Source: AP-15 sp035570935 (GTDB lineage Bacteria; Pseudomonadota; Alphaproteobacteria; ATCC43930; CGMCC-115725). From it: a stretch of 34,526 nucleotides of DNA. Made by a program: the position numbers and the translations under genes. Positions 24,707 through 32,509 of this stretch are shown one piece after another. A model generated the notes under the pieces. It saw only the letters and a list, made by a program, of their open reading frames with translations. It made no database searches and was not told where the DNA came from. The DNA is taken from the NCBI GenBank assembly GCA_035570935.1, contig DATMKU010000169.1, forward strand, positions 1 through 34,526, written 5' to 3'. The number at the start of each line of letters is the position of its first letter. Position 1 is the first letter of the stretch.

Positions 24707-26781
24707 CCCTCCCCTCCTCCGCCGGCAACGGCGGCGGCCATCGCGCGCGGCAAGGTTACAATAAATTCGGTAAATGCACCCGGTTCGGTTTCGACATCAA
24801 AAACGCCGCCGTGCTGTTTGACGATGATGTCATGGCTCAGCGACAAGCCGAGACCCGTCCCCTCGCCCGCCGGCTTTGTCGTGAAAAACGGGTCGAAGAT
24901 CCTCGCCCGCGCCGCGTCCGGGATGCCGATCCCGTTGTCGTGCACGCGGATCTCGACCCGGTCACCGAGCGCGCGGGTGACGACCGATACGGTCGGCTCA
25001 TATCCGGGATCATGGGCGCTGCGCTGGCGTTCGCGCACGGCATAGAAACTGTTGGTGAACAAATTCAACAAGACCCGAGTCAGCTCCTGCGGATAAAGGT
25101 CGAGTTGGCCGACCCCCGGATCGAGATCGCGGCGTAGAGCAACATTGAATCCGGGGCTTTCAGCGCGCGCGCCGTGATAGGCGAGGTTCAGGCTCTCCTC
25201 AACAAGCGCGTTCAGATCCGCCCGGCGCCGCTCGCCGGCATCGGCGCGGGCATGCATCAGCATATTCTTGACGATGCTGTCGGCGCGCCTGCCGTGCTCT
25301 ACGATCTTGCCGAGATTGCTGTCCAGCGTGCGGGTCAAGTCTTCGACCTCGGCGCGGGTCTGGTCGGACAACGAGGCATTCCTGGCCGACAGCACGCCAT
25401 TCAATTCGTCGATCAATTCGGTCGACAGCTCGGCGAAATTGTTGACGAAGTTGAGCGGGTTCTTGATTTCGTGGGCGATACCGGCGGTCAGCTGACCGAG
25501 TGCGGCAAGCTTTTGCGTTTCGACCAGTCGGTCCTGAGCCTGGTGCAGATCCGCGAGCGCCCGTTCGGCGGCGAGCCGCGCTTCTCGCGCAGTCTGCTCG
25601 CTCGCTTGCAGCGCCTCGGTGCGCGCTTCGACCTTGGCTTCGAGGGTTTCGTGGGATTCCCGGATTTTGGCCGCCATCTGGTTGAACCTGTCGGCCAGAA
25701 TCTCGATCTCGTCGCCGGTGCGGATCTCGATCGGCTCGCCGTGTTCGCCCGAGCCGAGCCGGTCGGCGCCGTCCTGCAGTCGGCGGATCGGCACCACCAT
25801 ACGTCGCGCCAGGACCGTGCCCAAACCTGCCGCCAACAGCAGGCCAAGCGCCAGCAATGCGGCCATGCGGTAGAGCGACGCATAGACCGGTGCCAGCGCC
25901 TCGCCTAGCGGCAACTCGACAAAGACGACCCAATCGAGCCGCGCAACCGGCGCGTAAACCGTCAACACCTTGGTGCCGTCGGGCGCCTCGGCGATATGCG
26001 ACCCCGGCGCCGGCGCACCGTCTCGCAGGCTCGCCAGCGCCGCCGCCACCTGCGGTGTATGAGACCAATCGGTGTCGCGCAGTACCAGGCTCAGGTCCGG
26101 ATCGGCGATCAGGCGACCGCGCCGGTCGACGACATAGGCGTAGCCGCTGCGGCCGACCTGCATAGTGTTGATCAGGTCCCAGATGAACTTCAAATTGACT
26201 TCGGCGACGGTGACGCCGGCATGATGCCCGGCATGCGCGACCGCGATCGTCATATAGGGTTCCGACTGATTGCGGAAATAGACCGGGCTGAACCACGCGC
26301 CGTTCACCTCCGCCTCGACGAAGCGCGGGTCGGCGGCAAAGTCAGTCCCGCCCGCCACCAAATCGGGCGCGGTGCGCGACAACCTGAGCTGTTCCTTGCC
26401 GCCGCCGTCGATCTCGGCGAGCTCGGAAATCGCCGGCACCCCGCGCAGCAGGCGGATGAAATCGTAGCGCCGCTGTTCGAGGGGGAGCGCATCCCATCGC
26501 GGTGGTGTCGTCCAGCCGAGCTGCTGCTCGATGTCCGACACAAACTCCTCGATCCGCGCGGCGGCATCCCGCGCCTTTTCCTGCTGGATCTGGATTGCGG
26601 CATTTTCGGCTTCCCGATAGCCGAGCCACATGTTCAATGCACCACTGACGACGAACACCACGCTGACGAGTCCGATAAGGGCGAGGGCCAATTTGACCGC
26701 GAGCCCGAGCCGGAAATGCCGGCTCGCCGGGTTGTCCGTGCTTCCGGCGACGCCTAAGCCGGCATCACGTTTGGCTAGCAC
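24703..26781 (-). CDS. Membrane sensor histidine kinase with extracytoplasmic Cache-like domain
   Basis: This 692-residue protein starts at GTG 26781. The first helix (about 28-52) is followed by a large periplasmic segment (about 53-303) with a Cache-like pattern (RFVEAEVNGAWFSPVYFRN, MQVGRSGYAYVVDRRGRLIADPD). A second helix (about 304-325), a HAMP domain (RRMVVPIRRLQDGADRLGSGE...), a coiled coil and the kinase core complete it. His437 in LTAGIAHEIKNPLNF is the phospho-acceptor. The ATPase has an N-box (LLNLFTNSFYAV), DNGIGIP, FDPFFTTKP and GTGLGLSL. It lies 16 bp after a periplasmic binding-protein gene and overlaps the REC-cyclase by four bases, so the cyclase is the probable phosphate receiver. 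Confidence 0.95.
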   Translation of the reverse strand: MLAKRDAGLGVAGSTDNPASRHFRLGLAVKLALALIGLVSVVFVVSGALNMWLGYREAENAAIQIQQEKARDAAARIEEFVSDIEQQLGWTTPPRWDALPLEQRRYDFIRLLRGVPAISELAEIDGGGKEQLRLSRTAPDLVAGGTDFAADPRFVEAEVNGAWFSPVYFRNQSEPYMTIAVAHAGHHAGVTVAEVNLKFIWDLINTMQVGRSGYAYVVDRRGRLIADPDLSLVLRDTDWSHTPQVAAALASLRDGAPAPGSHIAEAPDGTKVLTVYAPVARLDWVVFVELPLGEALAPVYASLYRMAALLALGLLLAAGLGTVLARRMVVPIRRLQDGADRLGSGEHGEPIEIRTGDEIEILADRFNQMAAKIRESHETLEAKVEARTEALQASEQTAREARLAAERALADLHQAQDRLVETQKLAALGQLTAGIAHEIKNPLNFVNNFAELSTELIDELNGVLSARNASLSDQTRAEVEDLTRTLDSNLGKIVEHGRRADSIVKNMLMHARADAGERRRADLNALVEESLNLAYHGARAESPGFNVALRRDLDPGVGQLDLYPQELTRVLLNLFTNSFYAVRERQRSAHDPGYEPTVSVVTRALGDRVEIRVHDNGIGIPDAARARIFDPFFTTKPAGEGTGLGLSLSHDIIVKQHGGVFDVETEPGAFTEFIVTLPRAMAAAVAGGGGEG

Positions 26782-26797
26782 GAAACGGCAACTCCCG

Positions 26798-27781
26798 TCA
26801 TTCGATCACGACATCCGCTTCGGCAAGCAGCGAAGCCGGGATCGTCAGACCGATCTGTTTGGCGGTTTCGAGATTGATTGCCAACACGAACCGGCTCGGC
26901 GTTTCGAGCGGCAGCTCGGCGGGATTGGCGCCTTTGAGAATGCGCACGGCAAGTCCCGCAGCGCGATCGAACATCTCGCTCAAATCAGGGCCATATGACA
27001 TCAGACCGCCCTCGCGCACCAGAAAGTCATATTCGTATATCGTCGGCAATTTGTGATCCGCCGCAAAATCGAAGACGCGCTTTCGGTTCAAAGTCGTCAG
27101 CACGTCGGTGACCATCAGGATCGCATCCGGGGGATGATGCATCATCGTGGCAAACGCCGTGTCAAAATCGTCCGGGGCGCGCACACCATAAGACTCGACT
27201 TCTATCCCGAGCTTGCGGGCCTCCGCGTCAGCAGCCTTGTAGCGCAGTGACATGCCGAGATCTTCGGCATTCCACAGCATTGCCACGCGGTGCATGCTCG
27301 GCACCGCCTCTTTCAGCAACGCCAAGCGCTTTGAGGACAGCTCCGCGGCCACTTCCGAGAGACCGGTAACGTGACCGCCAGGGTGAACAAATGTGGCCAC
27401 CAGCCCGTCGGCGACCGGGTCTCCGGCTCGGACGACGACGACCGGTAAGGCCGCGTACTCTTTGGCGGCGAGAGCTGCTGGGTAACCCAAAGTCACGATT
27501 ACTGCGATCCCGCTCGCGACCAGTTCGTCGACCAGCTGCGGGAGGCGATCGAGCTGCCCGTGCGCCGCACGCCTCTCAAACGCGAGGTTCCGCCCAAGGT
27601 CGAACCCGCGCCGGGCGAAGCCGCGGATCAGCCCGGTTGCGAACGCGCCTTGGTCCGTAGCTTCCCCGCCGGTGGACAACAGCCCGACGCGATAGATTTG
27701 CGGTGCCACTTGTCCTGTCGCCTGCGCCGATCCGCAGGCGACAATCAGGACCAATACGGCAAAGAACGTGAGCGATTTCAT
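26798..27781 (-). CDS. PF04392-type ABC substrate-binding protein (copy A)
   Basis: The protein has 327 residues from ATG 27781, which has AGGT seven bases upstream. A hydrophobic N-terminus ends in Ile-Val-Ala-Cys16, a possible lipobox, so the protein may be anchored to the membrane; cleavage after AQA is the alternative. The mature protein follows the two-lobe binding-protein fold of the 'ABC_sub_bind' family: YRVGLLSTGG, GRNLAFERRAAHG, LPQLVDELVASGIAVIVTLGYPAA, HRVAMLWNAEDLGMSLRYKA, PDAILMVTDVLTTLNRKRV, EYDFLVREGGLMSYGPD and a conserved end. No permease or ATPase gene is present. It is the first gene of a three-gene set with a histidine kinase and a cyclase, which suggests ligand presentation rather than uptake. 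Confidence 0.9.
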   Translation of the reverse strand: MKSLTFFAVLVLIVACGSAQATGQVAPQIYRVGLLSTGGEATDQGAFATGLIRGFARRGFDLGRNLAFERRAAHGQLDRLPQLVDELVASGIAVIVTLGYPAALAAKEYAALPVVVVRAGDPVADGLVATFVHPGGHVTGLSEVAAELSSKRLALLKEAVPSMHRVAMLWNAEDLGMSLRYKAADAEARKLGIEVESYGVRAPDDFDTAFATMMHHPPDAILMVTDVLTTLNRKRVFDFAADHKLPTIYEYDFLVREGGLMSYGPDLSEMFDRAAGLAVRILKGANPAELPLETPSRFVLAINLETAKQIGLTIPASLLAEADVVIE

Positions 27782-27894
27782 TAGCGACCTAGAAGCGCGG
27801 GCGCGCTGCGACCATACGGCCGGGCGGCAGTTTCGACCAAGCGGCGTGTTTGACAAGATGGCGTGTTGGACAAGATGGCGTGATCGAAGACACC
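27782..27894 (-). promoter_or_regulatory. Upstream block of binding-protein copy A, conserved with copy B
   Basis: About 100 bp upstream of the ATG is nearly the same as the block before copy B (29421-29517), down to GACAAGATGGCGTG and ATCGAAGACA at its outer end. Copy A carries an extra 17-bp unit: GACAAGATGGCGTG occurs at 27852-27865 and again at 27869-27882. Conservation outside the reading frame suggests that the block holds the promoter, but no clear -35/-10 pair was found. Confidence 0.45.
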
Positions 27895-28324
27895 GATACC
27901 CACCGTTGCTAAATCAGCTCTCTTTCGCCTCCGGGTTTGATCCCCCGAAAATTGACAGCCCAGCAAACGCAATTTTACAATAAGTCAAGAACGATATGCC
28001 GTTGCGGTCGCCTGATTCTGACCAGATAATCTCGGTTAGAAGCGCGAGCGTCGAACATGAGGATGCGATTTGTGTTCTCTTTGATCGCGGTTCTTGGCCT
28101 ATTTATGCCAGGCAGTCTGCGGGCAGGCACCATTGCTTTTTTTGATCGCCAACAACGCACCAGCCAACGGGCTTTGGATCATGCGTCCATGGGTCGGCAT
28201 ATCCGACAGCAGCTTTACAACTTACACGATTGGCCAGGGTGCGTCGGCGGCAGTGCAGCACGAGGCTGAGGATGAAGTGACGGGCGATCGGTCGAACACA
28301 CTCCCGCCATCGCAACGGCGGGCG
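27895..28324. other. Lower-GC spacer between the two duplicated blocks
   Basis: About 430 bp separate the two copies of the duplication. The left half is visibly richer in A and T than its surroundings, and neither half matches the flanks of the other copy. The only suggestive reading frame is 28057-28269 (listed separately). The stretch may be inserted foreign DNA or the remains of the lost kinase and cyclase copies. Confidence 0.5.
28057..28269 (+). CDS. Possible small exported protein or gene fragment
   Basis: A 70-residue frame begins MRMRFVFSLIAVLGLFMPGS, a good signal peptide with likely cleavage at LRA-GT. The mature part (GTIAFFDRQQRTSQ onward) shows no recognisable domain, and its end is rich in Gly and Ser. 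No strong ribosome site precedes the ATG. It could be a small secreted protein, the 5' remnant of a larger gene, or chance. It lies in the low-GC spacer between the duplicated blocks. Confidence 0.3.
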   Translation: MRMRFVFSLIAVLGLFMPGSLRAGTIAFFDRQQRTSQRALDHASMGRHIRQQLYNLHDWPGCVGGSAARG

Positions 28325-28420
28325 GCAATTTGACGGCGAGCCCCGAGCCGCAGAATGCCGGCTCGCCGGTTTGTCCGTGCTTCCGGCTACGTCGACGCCG
28401 GCATCACGTTTGACGAGCAC
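28325..28420 (-). pseudogene. 5' stub of a duplicated histidine kinase gene
   Basis: From GTG 28420 the frame reads MLVKRDAGVDVAGSTDKPASRH, which parallels MLAKRDAGLGVAGSTDNPASRH at the start of the kinase at 26781. After that the DNA still matches the kinase gene for about 30 bp (through CAATTTGAC at about 28327-28335), but single-base insertions shift the frame. Similarity then ends. The stub follows binding-protein copy B by 16 bp, exactly as the intact kinase follows copy A. It is therefore the remnant of a duplicated operon, not a gene. Confidence 0.85.
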
Positions 28421-28436
28421 GAAACGGTAACTCCCG

Positions 28437-29420
28437 TCATTCGATCACAACATCCGCTTCGGCAAGCAGCGAAACCGGGATCGTCAGACCCATCTGTTTG
28501 GCGGTTTCAAGATTGATCGCCAGCACGAACCGGCTCGGCGTTTCAAGCGGCAGTTCGGCGGGATTGGCGCCTTTGAGAATGCGGACGGCGAGATCGGCGG
28601 CGCTATCGAACATTTCGCTGACATCGGGACCATACGACATCAGGCCACCTTCACGCACCAGGAAGTCGTACTCGAACATCGCCGGCAACTTATGCGCGGC
28701 CGCGAAGTCGATCACCCGCTTGCGGTTCAAGGTTGTCAGCACGTCGCTGACCATGAGGATCGCGTCGGGCGGGCGGCTCGCCATTGCCGCAAACGCCGCA
28801 TCGAAGCCGTTTGGGGCGGTCACGCCGAGCGATTCGACGTCGATGCCGAGGCTCTGCGCCTGCGCTTCCGCCGCCTTGTAGCGCAGCGACATGCCGAGAT
28901 CCTCGGAGTTCCACAGCATCGCCACGCGATGTACGCTCGGCAGCGCCGTCTTCAGCAAAGACAGCCGCTTAGCGGAAAGCTCGGCGGCAATCTCGGAAAT
29001 GCCGGTGACGCGGCCGCCGGGATTGGCGAAACTCGTGGCAAGCCGGTCCTCGACCGGGTCGCCGGCCTGAACCGCCACGACCGGCAAGCTCGAATGCTCT
29101 TTCGCGGCGACGGCAGCCGGGTAACCCTGAGTTACGATCACGGCAACCTTGCTCGCGACCAGTTCGTCGACGAGCTGCGGCAGGCGATCGAGCTGTCCAT
29201 GCGCCGCGCGCCGCTCAAAAGCGAGGTTCTGCCCGGGGACAAGCCCGTGCCGTGCGAAGCCGCGGATCAGCCCGGCAGCGAATGAGCTCTGATCGGTCGG
29301 GTCTGCCCCGACCGCCAGCAGCCCGACCCGATAGACCTGTGGCGACGACTGAGCAGTGCTCTCCGCCGGTCGGCCGACGAGGGCCAGGGCCAGAATGGCA
29401 AGAAAAACGAGCGATTTCAT
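28437..29420 (-). CDS. PF04392-type ABC substrate-binding protein (copy B)
   Basis: This 327-residue protein starts at ATG 29420, with AGGT eight bases upstream. It aligns without gaps to copy A (26798-27781), at roughly three quarters identity by eye. The last third is almost unchanged (EYDFLVREGGLMSYGPD, ILKGANPAELPLETPSRF, LLAEADVVIE). The N-terminus differs: the signal peptide MKSLVFLAILALALVG has no cysteine, so this copy should be a free periplasmic protein, unlike copy A. Changes cluster in the N-terminal lobe, so ligand choice may have shifted. Only a stub of the kinase gene follows. Its upstream region lies next to glpK, which is transcribed in the opposite direction. Confidence 0.9.
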   Translation of the reverse strand: MKSLVFLAILALALVGRPAESTAQSSPQVYRVGLLAVGADPTDQSSFAAGLIRGFARHGLVPGQNLAFERRAAHGQLDRLPQLVDELVASKVAVIVTQGYPAAVAAKEHSSLPVVAVQAGDPVEDRLATSFANPGGRVTGISEIAAELSAKRLSLLKTALPSVHRVAMLWNSEDLGMSLRYKAAEAQAQSLGIDVESLGVTAPNGFDAAFAAMASRPPDAILMVSDVLTTLNRKRVIDFAAAHKLPAMFEYDFLVREGGLMSYGPDVSEMFDSAADLAVRILKGANPAELPLETPSRFVLAINLETAKQMGLTIPVSLLAEADVVIE

Positions 29421-29517
29421 CCGATGACCTACAAGTGCCGGCGAGCCGCGACCATACGACCGGGCGACAGTTTCGACCAAGCGGCGTGTCAGACAAGATG
29501 GCGTGATCGAAGACATC
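29421..29517 (-). promoter_or_regulatory. Upstream block of binding-protein copy B
   Basis: This matches the block upstream of copy A (27782-27894) but has only one GACAAGATGGCGTG unit. It ends about 57 bp before the glpK start, so the intergenic region is shared by two divergent genes. Confidence 0.45.
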
Positions 29518-29574
29518 GGCGCCGCCCTGCTGCTAGAGTTTTGCCGGCCGCGAGCCAGCCGTCGGAGCCGGATC

Positions 29575-31092
29575 ATGACCGGATCAGCCTATGTCCTGGC
29601 GATCGACCAGGGCACCACCAGCACCCGCGCGATCTTGTTCGACGCCGAGCACCGGCTGCGGTCGAGCGCTCAATTGGAGATCGTCCAGCATTACCCGCGG
29701 CCCGGTTGGGTCGAGCACGACCCGGAGGAGATCTGGCGCAGCGTCGTCACGACCGGCCGCGAGGCTGCGGCTGCGGCCGACGGCCCGATCGCGGCGATCG
29801 GCATTGCCAACCAGCGCGAAACGACGCTGCTGTGGGAGCGCGCCACCGGTAGGCCGGTGCACAACGCGATCGTTTGGCAAGACCGGCGCACCGCCGATCT
29901 TTGCGCTCGGTGGCGGCGCGACGGCCTCGGCAAAACCGTGGCGCAGCATACCGGGCTCGTCATCGACCCCTATTTTTCGGCATCAAAGATCCGCTGGCTG
30001 CTCGATCATGTCCCCGGATTGCGGCGGCGCGCCGAGGACGGCGAAATCGCTTTCGGCACGATCGACAGCTTTCTGTTGTGGCGGCTGACCGGCGGCCAGC
30101 GCCACGCGACCGATGTCACCAATGCGGCGCGGACCATGTTGTTCGACATCCGCCGGTTCGCATGGGACGCGGAATTGCTCGAGGCGTTCGCGATCCCACC
30201 CGCGATCCTGCCCGAGGTGCTCGACACCGGCGCCGATTTCGGCACGACCACGGCCGATTTTCTCGGCGGCGCGATCCCGGTCGCGGCACTTGCCGGCGAC
30301 CAGCAGGCGGCGCTGATCGGCCAAGGATGCTTCCGGCCGGGCATGATCAAATCGACCTACGGCACCGGCGCCTTTGCGCTCGTCAATATCGGCGCCGCAC
30401 CGGTGGCGTCGCGGCAGCTGCTGACGACGGTCGGCTATCGGCTTGCGGGGCGCATCGCCTACGCGCTCGAAGGTAGCATCTTTATTGCCGGGGCTGCGGT
30501 GCAATGGTTGCGCGACCGTCTCGGGATCATCGCCACCGCGGCCGAGTCCAACACCCTTGCCGCCCGCGCCGACCCGCGCCAGCGGCTCTATTTGGTGCCG
30601 GGTTTTGCCGGGCTCGGCGCGCCCTATTGGTCGCCTGGCGCGCGCGGTGCGCTGATCGGGCTCACCGCCGAATGCGGGCCGGCCGAAATCGCCCGCGCCG
30701 CACTCGAAGCGGTCGGTTATCAGACCCGTGATCTCGTCGCCGTGATGGCGGCCGATGCCGGGGTCGAAGTCGCGGCATTGCGAGTCGACGGCGGGATGGC
30801 GGTCAGCGACTGGGCGATGCAATTTCTCGCCGACATCTTGCCGGTGACGGTCGAACGCTCGGCGGTCGTCGAGACCACCGCCTGGGGTGCGGCTTATGCC
30901 GCCGGGCTGATGCGCGGCATCTACCCCGACCCCGAGACCATGGCCGCGGGTTGGCGGGCCGAGTGCCGGTTTACGCCGCAAATGCCCGCGGCCGAACGCG
31001 AGGAGCGCTATGCCGGCTGGCGCCGCGCGGTCGCCGGCGTGCTGAAGGCGGCGGCGCCTGCCTTTTTCGGAGATGACGATGCCGAACCCTGA
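29575..31092 (+). CDS. glpK: Glycerol kinase
   Basis: This 505-residue FGGY-family kinase is of normal GlpK length. The start ATG 29575 has GGAG eight bases upstream; an upstream in-frame start at 29503 would lie in the conserved block of the divergent gene. Motifs: AIDQGTTSTRAILFD (phosphate loop), ANQRETTLLWERATG, NAIVWQDRRT, GTIDSFLLWRLTGG, ATDVTNAARTMLFD, AGDQQAALIGQGCF, KSTYGTGAF, and the C-terminal LRVDGGMAVSDWAMQFLADIL. The enzyme phosphorylates glycerol to glycerol-3-phosphate in the cytoplasm. No glpF or glpD is present. Its end overlaps the DUF5996 gene. Confidence 0.96.
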   Translation: MTGSAYVLAIDQGTTSTRAILFDAEHRLRSSAQLEIVQHYPRPGWVEHDPEEIWRSVVTTGREAAAAADGPIAAIGIANQRETTLLWERATGRPVHNAIVWQDRRTADLCARWRRDGLGKTVAQHTGLVIDPYFSASKIRWLLDHVPGLRRRAEDGEIAFGTIDSFLLWRLTGGQRHATDVTNAARTMLFDIRRFAWDAELLEAFAIPPAILPEVLDTGADFGTTTADFLGGAIPVAALAGDQQAALIGQGCFRPGMIKSTYGTGAFALVNIGAAPVASRQLLTTVGYRLAGRIAYALEGSIFIAGAAVQWLRDRLGIIATAAESNTLAARADPRQRLYLVPGFAGLGAPYWSPGARGALIGLTAECGPAEIARAALEAVGYQTRDLVAVMAADAGVEVAALRVDGGMAVSDWAMQFLADILPVTVERSAVVETTAWGAAYAAGLMRGIYPDPETMAAGWRAECRFTPQMPAAEREERYAGWRRAVAGVLKAAAPAFFGDDDAEP

Positions 31093-31996
31093 AACATGGC
31101 CGAGCCTGCCTTTCGCGGAATGGCGCGACACCTGCGCGACCCTACATATGTGGACGCAGATCATCGGCAAGATCCGGCTGGCGCAGGCGCCGCTTATCAA
31201 CCATTGGTGGCAGGTCCCGCTGTATGTGACGAGCCGCGGGTTGACGACCTCACCGATTCCCTTGGGCGAGCGCGTCTTCGAAATCGGTTTCGACTTTATC
31301 GACCATCGGCTGACGATCGAGACCGGCGACGGCAAGGCCGACGGCTTCGCCTTGCGGCCGATCGCGGTCGCCGATTTTTACGCCGAGGCGACGCAGCGGT
31401 TGCGGGCGCTCGGCATCGACAGCCACATCTGGACGACGCCAGTCGAAATCCCCGACCCGATCCCGTTCGAACAGGACCGCACTAACGCCGCCTACGACCC
31501 CGATTACGCCAACCGCTTTTGGCGAAGCCTGGTGCAGGCCGACCGGGTCTTCACCGCGTTTCGCGCGCGTTTTCTTGGCAAGGCGAGCCCGGTGCATTTC
31601 TTTTGGGGCAGCTTCGACCTCGCGGTGACAAGGTTTTCCGGGCGACGCGCACCGCAGCATCCGGGCGCGCCCAATGTCGCCGACAAAGTCACGCGCGAAG
31701 CCTATTCACATGAGGTCTCGAGCTGCGGCTTCTGGCCGGGCGGCGCCGGCATGGAACAGCCGATATTTTATTCCTACGCCTACCCGCGGCCGGCCGGTTT
31801 TGGCGATGCGCCGGTCACCCCTGCACCCGCTTTTTACAGCCGCGACTTCGGCGAATTTATCCTGCCCTACGACGAGGTTCGCCAGGCATCGAGCCCCGAC
31901 GAGGCTCTGCTCGACTTCTTGCAAAGCACATACGAGGCCGCAGCCACGCTCGCGCATTGGGACCGCGCCGAACTCGAACGCCCCGCGGTGCCGTGA
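31079..31996 (+). CDS. DUF5996 family protein
   Basis: The protein has 305 residues from ATG 31079, placed six bases after GGAG; an ATG at 31073 is too close to that site. It overlaps the glpK stop by 14 bases. The sequence matches the DUF5996 pattern as I recall it: PSLPFAEWRDTCATLHMWTQIIGKIRL, NHWWQVPLYVTSRGLTTSPIP, FEIGFDFIDHRL, FRARFLGKASPVHFFWGSFDLAVTRFSGR and HEVSSCGFWPGG, ending in ILPYDEVRQASSPDEALLDFLQSTYEAAA. Many conserved Trp and His residues suggest an enzyme or ligand-binding protein, but the function is unknown. No signal peptide is visible. It is translationally linked to glpK and to the cupin gene. Confidence 0.88.
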   Translation: MPNPETWPSLPFAEWRDTCATLHMWTQIIGKIRLAQAPLINHWWQVPLYVTSRGLTTSPIPLGERVFEIGFDFIDHRLTIETGDGKADGFALRPIAVADFYAEATQRLRALGIDSHIWTTPVEIPDPIPFEQDRTNAAYDPDYANRFWRSLVQADRVFTAFRARFLGKASPVHFFWGSFDLAVTRFSGRRAPQHPGAPNVADKVTREAYSHEVSSCGFWPGGAGMEQPIFYSYAYPRPAGFGDAPVTPAPAFYSRDFGEFILPYDEVRQASSPDEALLDFLQSTYEAAATLAHWDRAELERPAVP

Positions 31997-32307
31997 ACCT
32001 TTTTGCGCCACTGCCCGACGCGAGCGCGGTCGAAGCCGTCGACGCTCTGCTCAGCTGGCCAGGAATCCGCATCGAGCGCATCGTTTCGTGGGGCCAAGCG
32101 AATCCGCCCGGCTTCTGGTATGATCAAGACGAAGGCGAGTGGGTGGTGCTGCTGGCCGGCGCCGCGCGGCTGCGCTTTGCCGACGAGAGCGAAGCACGCG
32201 CTCTTGTTCCCGGCGACTGCCTCGACATTGCGCCGCACCGTCGCCACCGCGTCGACTGGACCGACCCGGCGAGGCCGACCCTCTGGCTCGCAATATTTTA
32301 TCGCTGA
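31993..32307 (+). CDS. Cupin-domain protein
   Basis: This 104-residue protein starts at GTG 31993, whose last bases form the stop of the DUF5996 gene (GTGA overlap), so translation is likely coupled. It has a compact cupin barrel: GEWVVLLAGAARLRFADE is the first conserved motif region, and VPGDCLDIAPHRRHRVDWT carries the second, with several His residues able to bind metal. Small cupins of this type are common and of unknown function. A frameshifted partial copy lies at 34123-34381. A palindromic repeat begins 40 bp downstream. Confidence 0.85.
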   Translation: MNLFAPLPDASAVEAVDALLSWPGIRIERIVSWGQANPPGFWYDQDEGEWVVLLAGAARLRFADESEARALVPGDCLDIAPHRRHRVDWTDPARPTLWLAIFYR

Positions 32308-32347
32308 GCACCGTTGTTTAAAGCAATTTCCGATCGAGCGGCCACGG

Positions 32348-32432
32348 GTCATTGCGAGGAGCGGAGCGACGAAGCAATCCCGACCAGAAGATGCTCAGCG
32401 GCCCGGGATTGCTTCGCTGCGCTCGCAATGAC
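32348..32432. repeat. Dispersed palindromic element (GTCATTGCGAG type), intact copy
   Basis: Left arm GTCATTGCGAGGAGCGGAGC followed by GACGAAGCAATCCCG; right arm CGGGATTGCTTCGCTGCGC followed by TCGCAATGAC. The arms pair over most of about 30 bp with small internal asymmetries and a loop of about 20 bp. This wording ('gtcattgcgag...gaagcaatcc') is a well-known dispersed element in many proteobacteria. Here it follows the cupin gene and may end that transcript. A degraded relative is at 34037-34113. Confidence 0.9.
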
Positions 32433-32509
32433 TGATCTGGGACTGGCGGCTCGACCTGATCGGAAACTGCTCTCGCCTGCAGCTTGGCTTTGAAAATAGG
32501 CTGAATGAA

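Noticed and set aside
23435..25045. Long plus-strand open frame opposite the cyclase and kinase genes
   Set aside because: It is antisense to two genes with intact catalytic motifs and shows no family signature.
28437..29420. Complete ABC importer locus
   Set aside because: Two binding proteins are present, but no permease or ATPase gene is found on either strand anywhere in the window.
29983..31335. Long minus-strand open frame opposite glpK
   Set aside because: It is antisense to a fully intact glycerol kinase and reads as Arg/Gly/Ala-rich composition only.
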